A DNA stretch of 64,000 nt from Halisarca cf. caerulea. Taxonomy: Eukaryota > Porifera > Demospongiae > Chondrillida > Halisarcidae. The notes under the pieces are model-generated. The model searched no databases and was not told the origin of the DNA. It saw nothing but the letters and a program-made list of their open reading frames with translations. Positions 46,440 to 57,723 of the stretch are shown here, in pieces. Location of the stretch: NCBI GenBank assembly GCA_963170055.1, contig CAUJGJ010000003.1, positions 1,362,869 to 1,426,868 of the forward strand. Reading direction: 5' to 3'. A program made the translations under genes and the position numbers. Numbering within the stretch: position 1 is the first letter of the stretch; every line of letters starts with the position of its first letter.

Positions 46440-49180
46440 TTGTTTGAGTTATATTATATCATAAGTCAACGTAGCAATTAGTCTCTATCATATCAGATAT
46501 AATCACACATTGCAGATTATGTCAATCAAATATGTATAATTTTATCACATGATGGTGCAAAGTGGTGTACATGAACAGTAGTTAGTCAAATCAAGTGTTC
46601 CAAGTACAGTGGAGTAAAAGTAAAACAAAAGTACAGTAAAATAACTTTAACTTTCAACTTTAAGTGGAACACAAGAACAAAAGTGCGCAACACACGAACA
46701 ATATTGAACTGTAATTTGTCAATCAATACCTTTTTATGACACATTTCAATTTTCTTACTTCTTCTCGCTAAATCCTTTGTTACGAAACCATAGATAAAAC
46801 TGACATGTTCGACTACAAGCAAAACGGGCTGCCAGTTTATTGGTGAAATTTGCAGCAGTGCGTAATTCCTTTATTTTGTCATTTTTATAGCTTGTCCTCG
46901 AACAAAGTTGCCAGAGAAAGAAGACGTCCTATAGACTTCGTCGAAACAACAAAGAAAGCAAACAGAGCAGTCTTGGAGATAGCGCCATATAATCTACACG
47001 TGTCCTTGCGCATACGCAGTGGCAAAAAAGGTGCCCCTAAAGAAGCCCGACACAATGGCTGACACAATGGCTACTCAATTCGATCGCCCGAACAACAAAA
47101 TTGTGAATCCTACTGTTTAGCGGAAGAAACTTGAAAATCGCTGTAGAAGATCTATAGAAGTTTTAGACATTATTGTGCAATAATAATGAAGATTGTTAAA
47201 TTTTTCGTATCAGTCAAGATGGGACTGTCAGGGACCCAAACGTAAGTGACTTTGGGCGAGTTTTGTTTAATACCCAGTGGGGAAATGCACATAAAGTTTA
47301 CCTTATCACATAGAACACGTTTGCCCGCTTCTGTTATTGCCACTTCACTGCCACTTTACTTTATCACCGACTTGCAACTTGCGCACAAAGAAACGACATA
47401 TTGGCCAAAATATACAATTAAGTGCGTGGGCTTCTCGATCAGACTCCCCTATACGACGGAAACAATCAACCTCGCTAAACCGCTCGGTAAATAATGTACA
47501 CACAATCACACAAAGCCCAGAGTGGGTAGCCACCATTGAAGGCCTATCAATAATCGTGAAGCAATCAATAATCGTGAAGCAATGAGCTGCTCATCAATCA
47601 TTTTTATGCCTCAGTCTCGCCCCATGCATGGTGGTAATCATCTGCCTAGTATAAAATATACTTTGAAATCAAATGAACTGTTTTACTTGTCAGGCTGTAA
47701 CTGTACGTATAGTATAAGAAGTCAAGGAACCAAATATAGGGTTGAAATGATTTTTGAAGACTGATTAATGTCCTATACATAACTTTGTAGCTTCGTGGTG
47801 ACATATATCAATCAGTTAATCAATAATTACGTATTTCAGTGCATCATGCCATCTAAGGCCCTAGGACCTAGTGTAGTCCCATGCAGCACAGTGACTGTAC
47901 ATACCATACAATGAACACAGCAAGATAAAACTAGAAAACTAATGATAGTGCACATAATTAACGAAAAAGTAATCAGTTTGCATGCTGATTGGAATCCAAG
48001 CATATGGGATGGAAAGCAAGGGCATATATAGTTAAATTATAGGGTATAGGCTAGAAGAGTATGGCATGCTTAGAATGATAAAATGTTATGCCACATAAAA
48101 TGATATTAGATTTAATTTATGCATAATAATACTGCAATATCAATTAAATTGAATAATTATAGCTATGCAAAGTAAATGCAATAAAGTACAATTTATAACA
48201 GTAGCATTGATGTGCTATATTCTTTATTGTGGTACCTTTCAAAAGACTGTCCTAGTCTCCATGTTTACGGGGAGAATTTAAGCAGTCTGGTACTTCTCCT
48301 CCTAAAAGTTTGTTAATGTCGTGGTATGCTGCGACACTTTGATGTCAGGTGACTATATATGACCGCACATTTCAAGGTGTGAATGTGAGCTTGTGAATGA
48401 GCGCTTTGTATCTGCTATCTTGTTGCTCTGAGTATTTGGCGTTAGCCTCTATTATCCGCACAGTCGCTTACCATTACGGTTTTGCCATTTAGCTTGAGCA
48501 GTTACAAGCCATCTAATCATTCACACAATGCAGAGACATTTTCGTATCCTTACCTACCTACTGGGTACGGCAAGACTCTAAACTACGAAATTCTGCCAGC
48601 ACCATTCAACCTGCTACAATCGAGTAAGCAAAGCGCATCGTTCTAGTCGATGAGGATTAATTAACGCTTTTGGGAAAGCTCTAAACAGACCTCACAGCCG
48701 TAGAGAGAGTGAGGAACGGTCAACACAGTCTGGTCCTAGTCAGCCCTTAGAACCTCTACTACAATCACGTTTTGAGAGAGATGCTGTTGTTGTTGTGCTA
48801 TTTTTTATTGTTTACTTCTTGCGGTCAAATTAACGAACGTGGGTGGAAGAGTTTTTGGCAGGATAAGTATTGGACCCTTTCTCGGCCTGTGTGGGTGAGA
48901 AAGGGTCTGGCTATGCAAGACTAAGACTGTCCCTTGTTTTAAAGTTGGCTTTACTAGACAATTACACTAATGATCCATGTTTAGCTATAATTATTCCAGA
49001 ATTAAAGGTAACTGCTGTATTTGTTCACTCAATTACACAGAATATAATGTATATACTGGCATATGTGATACATACATATGTATGTACTTGAAATGCCCAC
49101 CGCCATATACATATATTAAGAACATACGTACACAAGTTATTCTAATGATATAATAATATTAATTTGAGTGTAGAACAACT
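46440..49180. other. No confident gene
   Basis: Contains a possible first exon (ATG at 47188, then GLSGTQ followed by GTAAGTGA at about 47241) without any supporting downstream exon, and a short 16-bp tandem repeat near 47550. Nothing else was recognised. Confidence 0.35.
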
Positions 49181-49185
49181 GCTAC

Positions 49186-49312
49186 AATGAAAAATAGACC
49201 GATTGCAAAATGACTAAATAAGTACATGCTTCGGGATAGTTGGCTAATGACAGTCAAACTACAATGAAAAATACACGAATTGCAAAATGAATAAATAAAT
49301 AAGATTCGGGAG
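49186..49312. repeat. Short tandem duplication
   Basis: ACAATGAAAAATAGACCGAT...GACTAAATAAGTA is repeated about 74 bases later as ACAATGAAAAATACACGAAT...GAATAAATAAATA. Confidence 0.65.
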
Positions 49313-50336
49313 CAATAAGATTCTGGAGCAAGGGGGTGATTAAAAAAGCAAGTCTCTCTCTATATGCTGAAGCCAAAGGATTCCTGAGTCTTAACAGGCA
49401 AGCAGAATCATATATGGAGAGGTGAGTTAATTTTTACAGAGGGCATGCAATACTCGGCATGTTTCTTGTGTTCAGCATCATTGACTACATCCCTATTTAT
49501 CTGCTGAAGACTGCTACAATTTTGAGCTTAGGTGAGTGGGCAAATTGCATCCTAAAAACATCCCTGAGGTCATGGGTACCGAGTCAAGTGGATCGCAGTG
49601 TGTGTACGCAATGTTGAAGATCATACAGTGGAGTTTCTATAGGGTGAGGCTGGGTAACTTGAAACGGATGGGTAGATAACTACAGGTATTCGTCCGTATC
49701 GTCAGGGCAGCTTAAAATTGTATTGTCAGTATTGTCAGGGCAGCTTAGTAAAGACCTGATTGAAGTTACTCCAATCATAGATGTTCCTACTGGAATTGAG
49801 GGTGAATAAGAGCGACACTGCGGGCCAACTATAAAGAGTCGAAAATTTACACGATCAAACGAAGATTGAGGTCAGAGCTGGCCTTGCAAGTGTTCCATTC
49901 ATACAGCTAAAAAGATTCTTGGATCAACTATAAAGAGCGGACAACGGCCATTTCTTCATGATGACGCAACATGACGTCATGCACGTGACCTCACCAAGCT
50001 CACTAACACCCTGACAGTCGGGACACGCAATGATGACGTCATACAATGACGTCATGGGTCGGGAAAGGAATAGGTTTATAGGGTATTTGTTTAATGTAAA
50101 CATGCAATGATAATCGATGAATATTAATCAGCGTGCATTTACAGATAAACCAAAATTTACAGCAAATCATATGGAATAAATTACAAATGACGTAGCATGC
50201 ATTTTAGCGCGAATTTTGAGCGATTTTCAGCGATTTCCAGTCTTGCAGTTTTGCCTTACTTGCTTTGGAGCTTTGCAGCCTTATAATCACAACTTTTTTG
50301 CTTCTTTTGGGAAATTCTTCACTTTTTCAGTAAACC

Positions 50337-51251
50337 ATGCCACTTATGGCTCTTGGACCAATTGTCTTTGGACCCATTCTTGCATTAATTCGGTGGTTTC
50401 AGTCAAATGGTCTCATAGCAGACCCTTTGGCCTGTCCTGTCTGTTCCACTCCTTCTTCAAGAGTTAACATGATACTGGAGCCCCGTGAAGATGTTAGTGA
50501 CAAGTATAGGTGGAGGTGTACTCAATGTCAAAACAGACTTTGCTTGCGAAAAGGAAGTTTCTACTACAACTCGAGACTTCCGTTACAGAAGTGGATGATT
50601 TTGATGCACTGTTGGGCATATGAGTACCCTGTAACCACGGCTGCGGTGGAAGCAAGTGTCAGTGAGGGCGCAGCTGTACAGGTGTATCAGTATTTGCGTG
50701 AGGTGTGTTCCACCACACTGATAAACACCCCTATCATCCTCGGTGGCAACCAGACCATTGTTCAGGTGGACGAATCCCTTTTCAGGCATAAGCCCAAGTA
50801 CCACCGGGGGCGAGCAACCTCAAGTGAACAATGGGTATTTGGACTGGTTGACACCTCCACCAAACCAGCAACTGGATACATGGAACTAGTCCAAAGCCGT
50901 GATGCACAGACCTTGCTCCCTATTATCCAGGCACACACGGCACCTGGTACAATTGTTCACTCCGATCAGTGGAGAGCATATAGCCAGGTGCCAACTTTGC
51001 CAACTGTGTCTAGCTATGCCACGGTGAACCACAGTGTGAACTTTGTTGACCCTGTAACAGGAGTGCACACTCAACACATTGAGAGCTACTGGAGTAGGGT
51101 CAAGAGGCGTTTCAAGGCCATGAAGGGAGTGAGCTCCACACAGTTGGCAAGCCACCTTGACGAGTTCATGTGGCGTGAGAGATGGGGAAAGACAAAGGAA
51201 GAGGCCTTTACCAACATAATGAGGGATATTGCTACTCAGTATCCAGTGTAG
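50337..51251 (+). CDS. Merlin transposase (IS1016/IS1595-like DDE)
   Basis: An intact 304-codon ORF centred in the Merlin element. Residues 33-64 form a zinc ribbon (C33-P-V-C36 and C61-T-Q-C64), expected for DNA binding. The catalytic DDE triad can be read as D145 in VQVDESLF, D210 in IVHSDQWRAY and E249 in QHIESYWSRVKRR; the H-x2-S-D and I-E-x2-W-x3-K contexts are those of the IS1595/ISXO2-like family. It would excise and insert the element in the nucleus. No introns are needed and length is normal for the family. The ATG at 50337 gives the full zinc ribbon. An upstream start is not supported because the same frame is not open. Confidence 0.92.
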   Translation: MPLMALGPIVFGPILALIRWFQSNGLIADPLACPVCSTPSSRVNMILEPREDVSDKYRWRCTQCQNRLCLRKGSFYYNSRLPLQKWMILMHCWAYEYPVTTAAVEASVSEGAAVQVYQYLREVCSTTLINTPIILGGNQTIVQVDESLFRHKPKYHRGRATSSEQWVFGLVDTSTKPATGYMELVQSRDAQTLLPIIQAHTAPGTIVHSDQWRAYSQVPTLPTVSSYATVNHSVNFVDPVTGVHTQHIESYWSRVKRRFKAMKGVSSTQLASHLDEFMWRERWGKTKEEAFTNIMRDIATQYPV

Positions 51252-51486
51252 CAGATCGAGTCTTTCCTCATCTTCTGTACCCGGCGCTGTGGCTGTTTAG
51301 TTCACGTTTGTGTTGCGCTTGTAGAACCACAATTCTGTTAGTTGCTGGCTTCTTTTGATTGTAATCTTTTGATTCTGATTGCAGATTCTCATAACATGTC
51401 TTATTCCATCAGCCCGCTGCACAGTTAGAATAGACCACTTCCCGCGAAGTCTTTAGCATCCTTTTCACTGACATATAGCGATAACG

Positions 51487-51663
51487 ATGCCCGTATGGCT
51501 GCCAAGCCGTCGAAACGACCGTTCTAAAGAAGACGGAGCGCCAAGTATGTCCGTATGGTTGCCAAACGGTCGAAACGACCGTTCTAAAGAAGACGGAGCG
51601 CCAACTATGTCCGTATGGCTGCCAAACGGTCGAAACGACCGTTCTAAAGGAGAGGACGTTCAC
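51487..51663 (+). repeat. 60-bp minisatellite, three units, inside the Merlin 3' part
   Basis: The units start at 51487, 51547 and 51607 (the last shortened). Each contains the hairpin AACGGTCG-AAA-CGACCGTT (first unit with one change). On the plus strand the 60-bp unit is an open 20-codon repeat beginning with ATG (MSVWLPNGRNDRSKEDGAPT type), giving a 69-codon ORF at 51487-51696. Coding use is uncertain. Confidence 0.9.
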
Positions 51664-52085
51664 TCAAATACAGCCGACGTACTTGCCCTGAAATAGCCAC
51701 GGACGTCGTCGGATGACGTCATCAATGTTTGCCCGTTTTGTTAGGGTGTTAGTGAGCTTGGAGAGGTCACGTGCATGACGTCATGTTGCGTCATCATGAA
51801 GAAATGGCCGTTGTCCGCTCTTTATAGTTGATCCAGATTCTTTATTTACGTAAATTCAAACAAGTATTTCTTCCCACCTTCCTTTTCGTACGTATCTCTC
51901 CGTATCTCTTCACCTATCAGTTTCGCCAGCGAGTGCCAAGTCTAAACTTCTGAATTGGTCCTCTTCTTTCCTCACACCGTCACCTACTCTACCCAACTAG
52001 AATACAAATGTAACAAATTTGGTATTCCATCTCATTCTAGACTGCAACATCACAGACCGAGTCACAGACCCAACTCCGCCATTTT

Positions 52086-52641
52086 CTCCTTACGTCAGGA
52101 AATTTTCGCGGCTAATAATTCTCGTGGTTTTCGTGGTTCGAAAGGATCTGCGAAATTATTCATCCGCGAACATTAATGAAAAAATGGCTGCTGACGGGAT
52201 CATGTACCGCTTTTGCTTATAGAAAATGTTTGCATGCAAAAATCGATCGCATACAATGTACATTGCTTAGATTATTCGTTTACCTTTCCTTGGGTTCACT
52301 TTTTAAGCTTTAGGAACGTAGCACCGATTGAATCTTCACCGACAGTCTTCAAGCTTCCGCAACGTCGACAAATAACTGCTAAGAGGACTACATTCCACCT
52401 ACTAGATCTTACTAGTTCACTCTTAACAGATTGAAATACTAACTACACCTATAGGATAAACGAAGAAAGACACAATTTCGTTCATTGGGAGAGGCAAACG
52501 CTTAGAAAACAAGAAAAGACCTTTTGTTGCATTATCTGTAGGCAGAGCCCGCGAATTTATTTATCCACGAAAATTTATGACCCCCAAAAATGAGGCGAGC
52601 CGCGAAATTTTTGTACCGCGAAAATTTCCTGACGTACGGTA
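52086..52641. mobile_element. Inverted-repeat element, relative of 21034-22300
   Basis: The right end read in reverse is TACCGTACGTCAGGAAATTT, then TCGCGGTACAAAAATTTCGC. The left end near 52091 reads TACGTCAGGAAATTTTCGCG with the outer few bases altered. Inside, further TTCGCGG and CCGCGAA words lie near both ends. The core CGGAAATTTTCGCGG motif is shared with 21034-22300. Confidence 0.7.
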
Positions 52642-52810
52642 TGTGACAGGGCCTAGGAAAACGACCCTTATCGCGCCCGGTGTCACAGCTATTTGGGCCC
52701 CCCAGTGATTTGGTTCCCCCAGGCCTAAATCACTAGGGATACAGGGCCCCCCGGAACTAAATCACTGGTACTCACACTCTAGAGAAAGGAGCCCCCCCCC
52801 CCCCCCCCCC

Positions 52811-52985
52811 TTAGTGAATTAGACCCCCCTTCATGTAAGTGGCCTTATATATAATTCTTCCATGCAACTTCACCCCCTTAGTGAATTAGACCACCTTCAT
52901 ATAAATGCAACTTCATGCACCCCCTTAGTGAATAAGACCCACCTTAATGTAAGTGGCCTTATATAATTCTACCATGCCACTTCAC
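52811..52985. repeat. Three-copy tandem repeat, about 60 bp
   Basis: CCCCTTAGTGAATTAGACC, then CTTCATGTAAGTGGCCTTAT, occurs three times with small indels, following a run of about 23 C (52790-52812). Confidence 0.8.
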
Positions 52986-52989
52986 CTTA

Positions 52990-53400
52990 CCTCACCGTGG
53001 TCAAAGCATGCATGATAATAAATATTCTGTATGCATATTAGACTTATAGTAATATATACTGTATAGACTATTATATATATAGGATTAAACAACCCCATGC
53101 ATGCACAATTGCAACCTGCAGCACATGCAGGCCCTTTCTTTTTTGACACATACAATATAATGATTAGTGATTTGAAGCATACATGCAAGACATTTCCTTG
53201 TTCAACAAATTATATTATAATTATAAGCAAAGATAATTAAATATTTAGTATTAAATGTTACAGTAATGACAAATAAGTACAAATTTTAAACTTCATATTA
53301 TAATATTGCACACATCTATTGCCAACAAAAATGAAGTGACTTAATTAGCTTATGCCATAATTACTACAATATTATAACACCAAGTCATTAAAAATGGAGT
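52990..53400. other. Spacer downstream of the Ginger-like gene
   Basis: AT-rich 3' flank. No element terminus (inverted repeat with a CCGG or CCGT target) could be identified. Confidence 0.4.
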
Positions 53401-53403
53401 TGG

Positions 53404-54766
53404 TCATGAACACTTCCTACAAATCCACCCAGATGTAGTATATTTAGGGATAATTTCGCATCCTTCATGAAACCAGTCTCCACAAGCGTCACACTGGATC
53501 ATCCGCCCTGCTTCTTGAAGGCGACAGTGGCAGTAAATAGGTATAACCTCTAATTCCATCACCATTGGTCCTCGTGGTCTCCTTCTCTTTGAAGGAAAAG
53601 GGGTTAATAGTTTATGTTCGAGACAAGATAGAAGATGGCTCCTCATCTCAGCCTGGTCAAACATTACATATACAGGATCCATGCCATTGCAAATTGCTGT
53701 TGCAAATGCAACAGCAAAAAAGCCACAGTCTGAGCCACTTACTTGCCGCTGAACATTCATGAACGACAACCTTATGTGTTCATGGGGAGACAACATTAGA
53801 GAACAGATCTGGTTGTTGTCTTCCCTGGACATGGTGGTGTATAAGCTGTCGTAAACCAGTACAGATTCTGCTCCCTTGTCACCAAGACCCATTGTTGAAA
53901 TGGTTGTCCAGTGAGATGTAGTATGTAGAATTTGAACAAATTCTCCTCTCGTGACACTGAAATGATGTCCCTGCCCCAAAAATGTGTGCTGGAGTCCTCT
54001 AACACTAAATTGTTGCTTCAAAAGATTTTGAGCAGCATTTATTATGTCATCACTCAGCCACTTCCGAGTTGAAAGGAGAATGTCCTTCTCTGTTCTTGTG
54101 AGCTGGATGTCCCCAATCTTCACCCAATTCCAGCGACTTGATGTCTTTCGACGTTTTGCGGCAACAGGTGAAACAGGTAGTACCTTGTGGCGTTTCGCAG
54201 TAACAGGTGTAACAGTTTGTATCTTCTGATGTTTTGCAGTAACAAGTGAAACAGATGGTACCCTCTTAAGTTTAGTAGTAACAGGCGAAACAGGTGGTAT
54301 GCAAGTCAAGGTGGTCTTGGTAGGGAATGAAGTGGAGTTGGCAGCGAGATTGGGAGATGTAGGCTTGGCAGGGACACCAGGTGATGTAGGCTTGGAAGGG
54401 ACACCAGGTGATGTAGGCTTGGTAGGGACACCAGGTGATGTAGGCTTGGCAGGGACACCAGGTGATGTAGGCTTGGCGGGGACACCAGGTGATGTAGGCT
54501 TGGCAGGAACAACGGGAGATGTAGGCTTGGCAGGAACAACGGCTGATGTAGGCTTGGCAGGAAATGCGGTGGAGCTGGCAGTGACAACGGCAGATGTAGT
54601 CTTGGTAGGGATTGAGGTGGAGTATGCAGGGACAACTGCAGATGTAGTCTTGGCAGATATAACGACAGATGTAGGCTTGGCATGGACAACAGCAGATATA
54701 GTCTTGATGGGGACCGAGGTAGAGCTGGTCACCTTAAAAATGGCTGAAAATGGAGACGATGTACTC
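53404..54766 (-). CDS. Ginger-like gene, last exon: repeat linker, Ulp1 protease, PHD finger
   Basis: The acceptor GTATCCTCAG puts this exon in phase with the preceding one. Numbering from the methionine at 54732: residues 1-150 are Thr/Ser/Pro/Val-rich, with a 9-residue repeat (PTSPGVPAK) repeated about seven times. Residues 205-375 are a Ulp1/C48-type cysteine protease with H274 (SHWTT), D295 (VYDSLY), Q330 and C336 (QVSGSDCG) all present. Residues 398-441 are a complete C4HC3 PHD finger (C401, C403, C414, C417, H422, C425, C438, C441) ending at the stop. Known Ginger1 transposases carry Ulp1 or OTU protease C-termini. The substrate (SUMO or other) and histone binding are inferred only. Confidence 0.85.
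54340..54640. repeat. 27-bp coding minisatellite
   Basis: GATGTAGGCTTGGCAGGGAC-type 27-bp units, about ten, encode the PTSPGVPAK repeat on the minus strand. The length is a multiple of three, so copy-number change keeps the frame. Confidence 0.95.
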
Positions 54767-54914
54767 CTGAGGATACAAAAAGATTAACACAAGTAAGACT
54801 AGCTACGTATACATAATATAGTCTTGGAATACAATCTTCTTTGGTACTTATCAGATGTGTGTATGCAGCTGCATATGGACATTCTGACACTGGTCAGAAC
54901 ATGCATATGCTTAC

Positions 54915-55306
54915 CCAAATTCTTTCTGAATTTCTACAGTATCCATGGACAGCAATGACATAACCCATGACTGGAAGTGGCAAAACTGTTCCCCTGTGAG
55001 GAAATAACAATTCTTGCCAAAGACATTACCAATTTGCACATCTTCCTTGGATTCGTATTCTTTAACTACCCATAGGTTTAGTAGGTCACTGCTGAATAGT
55101 ACATGATAGCTGAAAAGCTTTGAGTAGGTCTCCCTAAATTGGCTAAAATCATGTTCCAAGGTATCATTCATAATAATGAATGATTCCGTTTCTGGAATGG
55201 TCACATCAGTTATGGGTTCACCGCACCACTTGTGGTAATTCAGCCAATGAATAACTTGTGTGCTTGTAAACATAGGAAATTGAGAGGCTGTGGCATATTC
55301 CTTGAG
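54915..55306 (-). CDS. Ginger-like gene, exon of unknown domain
   Basis: A 392-base exon (acceptor CTATTTACAG, donor TTTGG/GTAAGC). It enters in phase 0 and leaves in phase 2, fitting both neighbours. It encodes about 130 residues, including QVIHWLNYHKWCGEP, an aromatic-rich middle (YSKLFSYHVLFSSDLLNLWV) and GEQFCHFQSWVMSLL. I do not recognise the fold. It might be a transposase C-terminal region or a substrate-recognition segment for the protease. Confidence 0.7.
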
Positions 55307-55562
55307 CTGTAAATAGGGAACATGGGTTGTACAAAGAATCAAAAGTATAAACATATATATTACCCATACATGATAACATTCAATTTGCCACAATCACATT
55401 TACACAGGGCTTTTCTAGCTACCCACAGCGTCCCAGAATTAGAAATTGACAAGTACGTAAAAGATAGCATGCAGAATTGCTTCTTTTCACCATTTTCCCC
55501 ATATATAGGTGAGGGCCATTATAATACCTTGTGTATATACCCTGATGAGGAGGAATACTCAC

Positions 55563-55680
55563 TGGTGGATGCTGAAACCTCCAGGGAAAGTGGTGCTCCA
55601 AATCATAGTCACCATGCAGCAGAGCTCCAATGTAGTGATCATCCAACAACATTTCTTGCAGCATTGTTGCAATCAATTTT
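55563..55680 (-). CDS. Ginger-like gene, short exon (5' boundary unresolved)
   Basis: Open minus-strand segment MLQEMLLDDHYIGALLHGDY then EHHFPWRFQHPP, with donor CCACCA/GTGAGT in phase 0, joining the next exon in frame. I could not find an acceptor that fits the phase left by the exon at 56283-56390, so an exon may be missing between them. The DDHYI...LL pattern resembles the start of Ulp1-related domains in transposon proteins, weakly. Confidence 0.5.
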
Positions 55681-56282
55681 CATCTCATCAACGGTTGATA
55701 TGCTTGTCACATTACATATACTAAAGTGAAAGTAAATGATAACAAATACACCTGCATTAGGGTACCGATAGCTTCATCTTGGTATATTATACTATTCATT
55801 TTGCATGCATGCCTATTATCCTCATATATAGTGCAGAGGCATAGGAGGCATTCTGAATGGGGTAGGCCACGCATATATGCATACAAGGTTGGGGTTGGTT
55901 GTCTGTGTGTGTTGTGGCCTCAATCACTTCATGCAAAAAAGTACTTGTAGCTATTAAGAACAGGCTTATTAATAATTACTTGATTCACTGTGACAGTTAT
56001 ATATAGTGTTGATTTATAGCTGCTGCAATCCCCCACAAAACAGGACTGCTTTTGAGATTGGGTGGAGGATTTTGAATGGGTCAAAAAGAAAGCTGTGTTG
56101 TGATTGCATTTTCACTCAAGGAAAATAAAAACTTATATATAGCTAATTTCAAAAAGTGGGGCAGCCATAGCCTCCCTTGAACACTCCTACTCCTATGCCT
56201 AATAGTATATATAGCGATACAACAATTTCATTGATTCAGAAGTAGAGAAACCACAAGGTCTATTATAGTGGCATGCACATAC

Positions 56283-56390
56283 CCAGGCCCGAATGTTTCA
56301 TATGCAGCCATTTCCTTAGTTGACTCATCAATGTGACTGAATTGTGACTGTCTCACTTCCACGGACTCAGAAACAGATGTATTATCACCA
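56283..56390 (-). CDS. Ginger-like gene, short acidic linker exon
   Basis: 108 bases, acceptor ATGTATAG, donor CCTGG/GTATGT. Its first base completes the serine codon begun in the previous exon. It encodes SGDNTSVSESVEVRQSQF and EMAAYETFGPG, with no domain. It links the integrase to the C-terminal modules. Confidence 0.6.
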
Positions 56391-56485
56391 CTATACATGT
56401 TGATGGAATGGAATAAAAACAATGAATACAAACGATTCATGTCAATGTGCCGCAATATGTTCTGTAGCATACATATAAATATTAC

Positions 56486-56691
56486 CTAGTATCTCTAAGA
56501 CTAGAAAAGTATTGCTTCAAGCGTTGATGGTTGTAACGTTTTTTAAGTAGTTTTCCATCTTTGTTTTTCAGTTGGTAAAGATCATGATCAAACGCTTCTG
56601 CCACTGTATAGGGACCTAGCCACTTGCTGTCCAGTTTCCCACCTTTCCGTGTAAGTTGTAATGAGTTTTGGACAAGTACTGTGTCACCAAC
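56486..56691 (-). CDS. Ginger-like gene, GPY/F-motif exon
   Basis: 206 bases, acceptor GTTTTGCAG, donor ACTAG/GTAATA. It encodes VGDTVLVQN...KLDSKWLGPYTVAEAFD then LYQLKNKDGK. LGPYTV is the GPY/F signature of gypsy-type and Ginger1 integrases, here a small SH3-like DNA or chromatin-contact domain following the catalytic core. The phase fits on both sides. Confidence 0.85.
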
Positions 56692-56782
56692 CTGCAAAAC
56701 AAGACAAGATGTAGATAAACATATGCATGCCACTTATATAACTTGCAGGTGGAAGATATAATATTGGAAGAAGCACACTCAC

Positions 56783-57199
56783 TGCAAATCTGTGGACTTT
56801 AGGGAGACAATTGTCATACCGATTCTTCTGCTTTGTCTGTTCTTTTAGAATGTTCTTATCAACTTTAGAGAACACAGCCTTCCTCAAATCCAGGCTCTGC
56901 TGGACAGTTTCATCGATCAATACAGAATCAGTATGTGCACTGTTATCATCAAGCGATATACCACTAGTTCCAGGCTCCTCACTAGTAGCCATGGTGCCTA
57001 CATTCACATCCACAGGTAAACGCATGTCCCATTTGTGAATTAGGTAAAATGGTGAATATTTAGTGGAGGCCTGCTTGGCAGCACAGTAACCCATTAATAT
57101 AGAATCCACCTTTGTATCCCAGTCATCCTTACTTTCTTCACACAACTTTGCTAGGCTACGCTGTAAAGTCTGGTTCATGCGTTCAGTCAAGCCATTGGT
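56783..57199 (-). CDS. Ginger-like gene, integrase exon with catalytic Glu
   Basis: 417 bases, acceptor TCATTATTTAG, donor TTTGCA/GTGAGT, phase 0 at both ends. It starts TNGLTERMNQTLQRS: the E after NGLT is the third catalytic residue of the integrase DDE. It continues with the KDDWDTKV and YSPFYLIHKW segments that follow the core in this family, then a less conserved acidic linker. Confidence 0.88.
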
Positions 57200-57276
57200 C
57201 TAAATAATGAGATGAACAAAAAATAATCATAATATAATATATACTATTAGTCTATATTGCAAATATGTATACAAAC

Positions 57277-57408
57277 CTGAGGATGATAAGCACTGGCTAT
57301 TCGATGCTCAATTCCAGTTTTTTGGCATAGTTCTTTATTTAAATTGTTGACAAACTCCTTTCCTTGATCAGAGATCATAATTGAAGGGCAACCCATTCTA
57401 CAAATCAC
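57277..57408 (-). CDS. Ginger-like gene, integrase exon with second catalytic Asp
   Basis: 132 bases, phase 0 at both ends (acceptor GGTACTAG, donor CCTCAG/GTTTGT). It encodes 44 residues including MISDQGKEFVN (second catalytic aspartate) and HRIASAYHPQ, standard landmarks of gypsy-type integrase cores. Confidence 0.88.
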
Positions 57409-57477
57409 CTAGTACCAAAAAGGCATGGTTAGCATGATTAAGGTTACAATACATTACATATATGCATGTCAACTCAC

Positions 57478-57723
57478 AGAATAGATGAACTGAGCAATAC
57501 TTGCAGCACTCTTATCTGGTAGAGGAGCAGCTTCAACCCACTTTGTAAAGTAATCACTCATCATGGCAATGTATTGGTTTCCACTACAAGACCGAGTGAA
57601 GGGACCAACCAGATCAATTCCAACCTGATGCCACTCCTTTGGCTTCACTGGAAATGGGTGCAAAGGAGCAGTTGACTTCTTTATTGTAGAGTTGCCTCTT
57701 TGGCATTTTTCACAAGTTCTGAC
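57478..57723 (-). CDS. Ginger-like gene, integrase exon with first catalytic Asp
   Basis: 246 bases, phase 0 at both ends (acceptor TTTCATGCAG, donor TATTCT/GTGAGT). VRTCEKCQR supplies the second half of the H2C2 zinc finger. HQVGIDLVGPF holds the first catalytic aspartate, followed by SDYFTKWVEAAPL. Confidence 0.9.

Larger units (their letters stand above)
49921..51834 (+). mobile_element. Complete Merlin DNA transposon, 1914 bp
   Basis: The left end GGATCAACTATAAAGAGCGG and about 90 following bases are repeated in inverse at 51745-51834 with almost no differences. An 8-bp target duplication AGATTCTT flanks the element (49913-49920 and 51835-51842). 8-9-bp duplications and an IS1016/IS1595-like transposase define the Merlin superfamily. 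The single ORF is intact (50337-51251) and followed by a 60-bp minisatellite. Near-identity of the long inverted ends and of the target duplication indicates recent insertion. Confidence 0.93.

Noticed and set aside
47188..47241. Possible first exon ending at a strong donor (CAAAC/GTAAGTGA)
   Set aside because: No downstream exon in frame could be found, so it remains a chance ATG plus donor.
50583..51155. Minus-strand frames inside the Merlin transposase
   Set aside because: Shadows of the plus-strand transposase, which has all catalytic motifs.
52641..52700. CCCGGTGTCACAG near 52678 as a possible CCGG-flanked end of the Ginger-like element
   Set aside because: No inverted partner was found on the far side of the gene, so the end cannot be claimed.
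54299..54787. Plus-strand 162-codon frame (GDVGLAGTP repeats)
   Set aside because: Shadow of the 27-bp coding repeat in the Ginger-like gene's last exon. The minus strand has the conserved Ulp1 and PHD domains.
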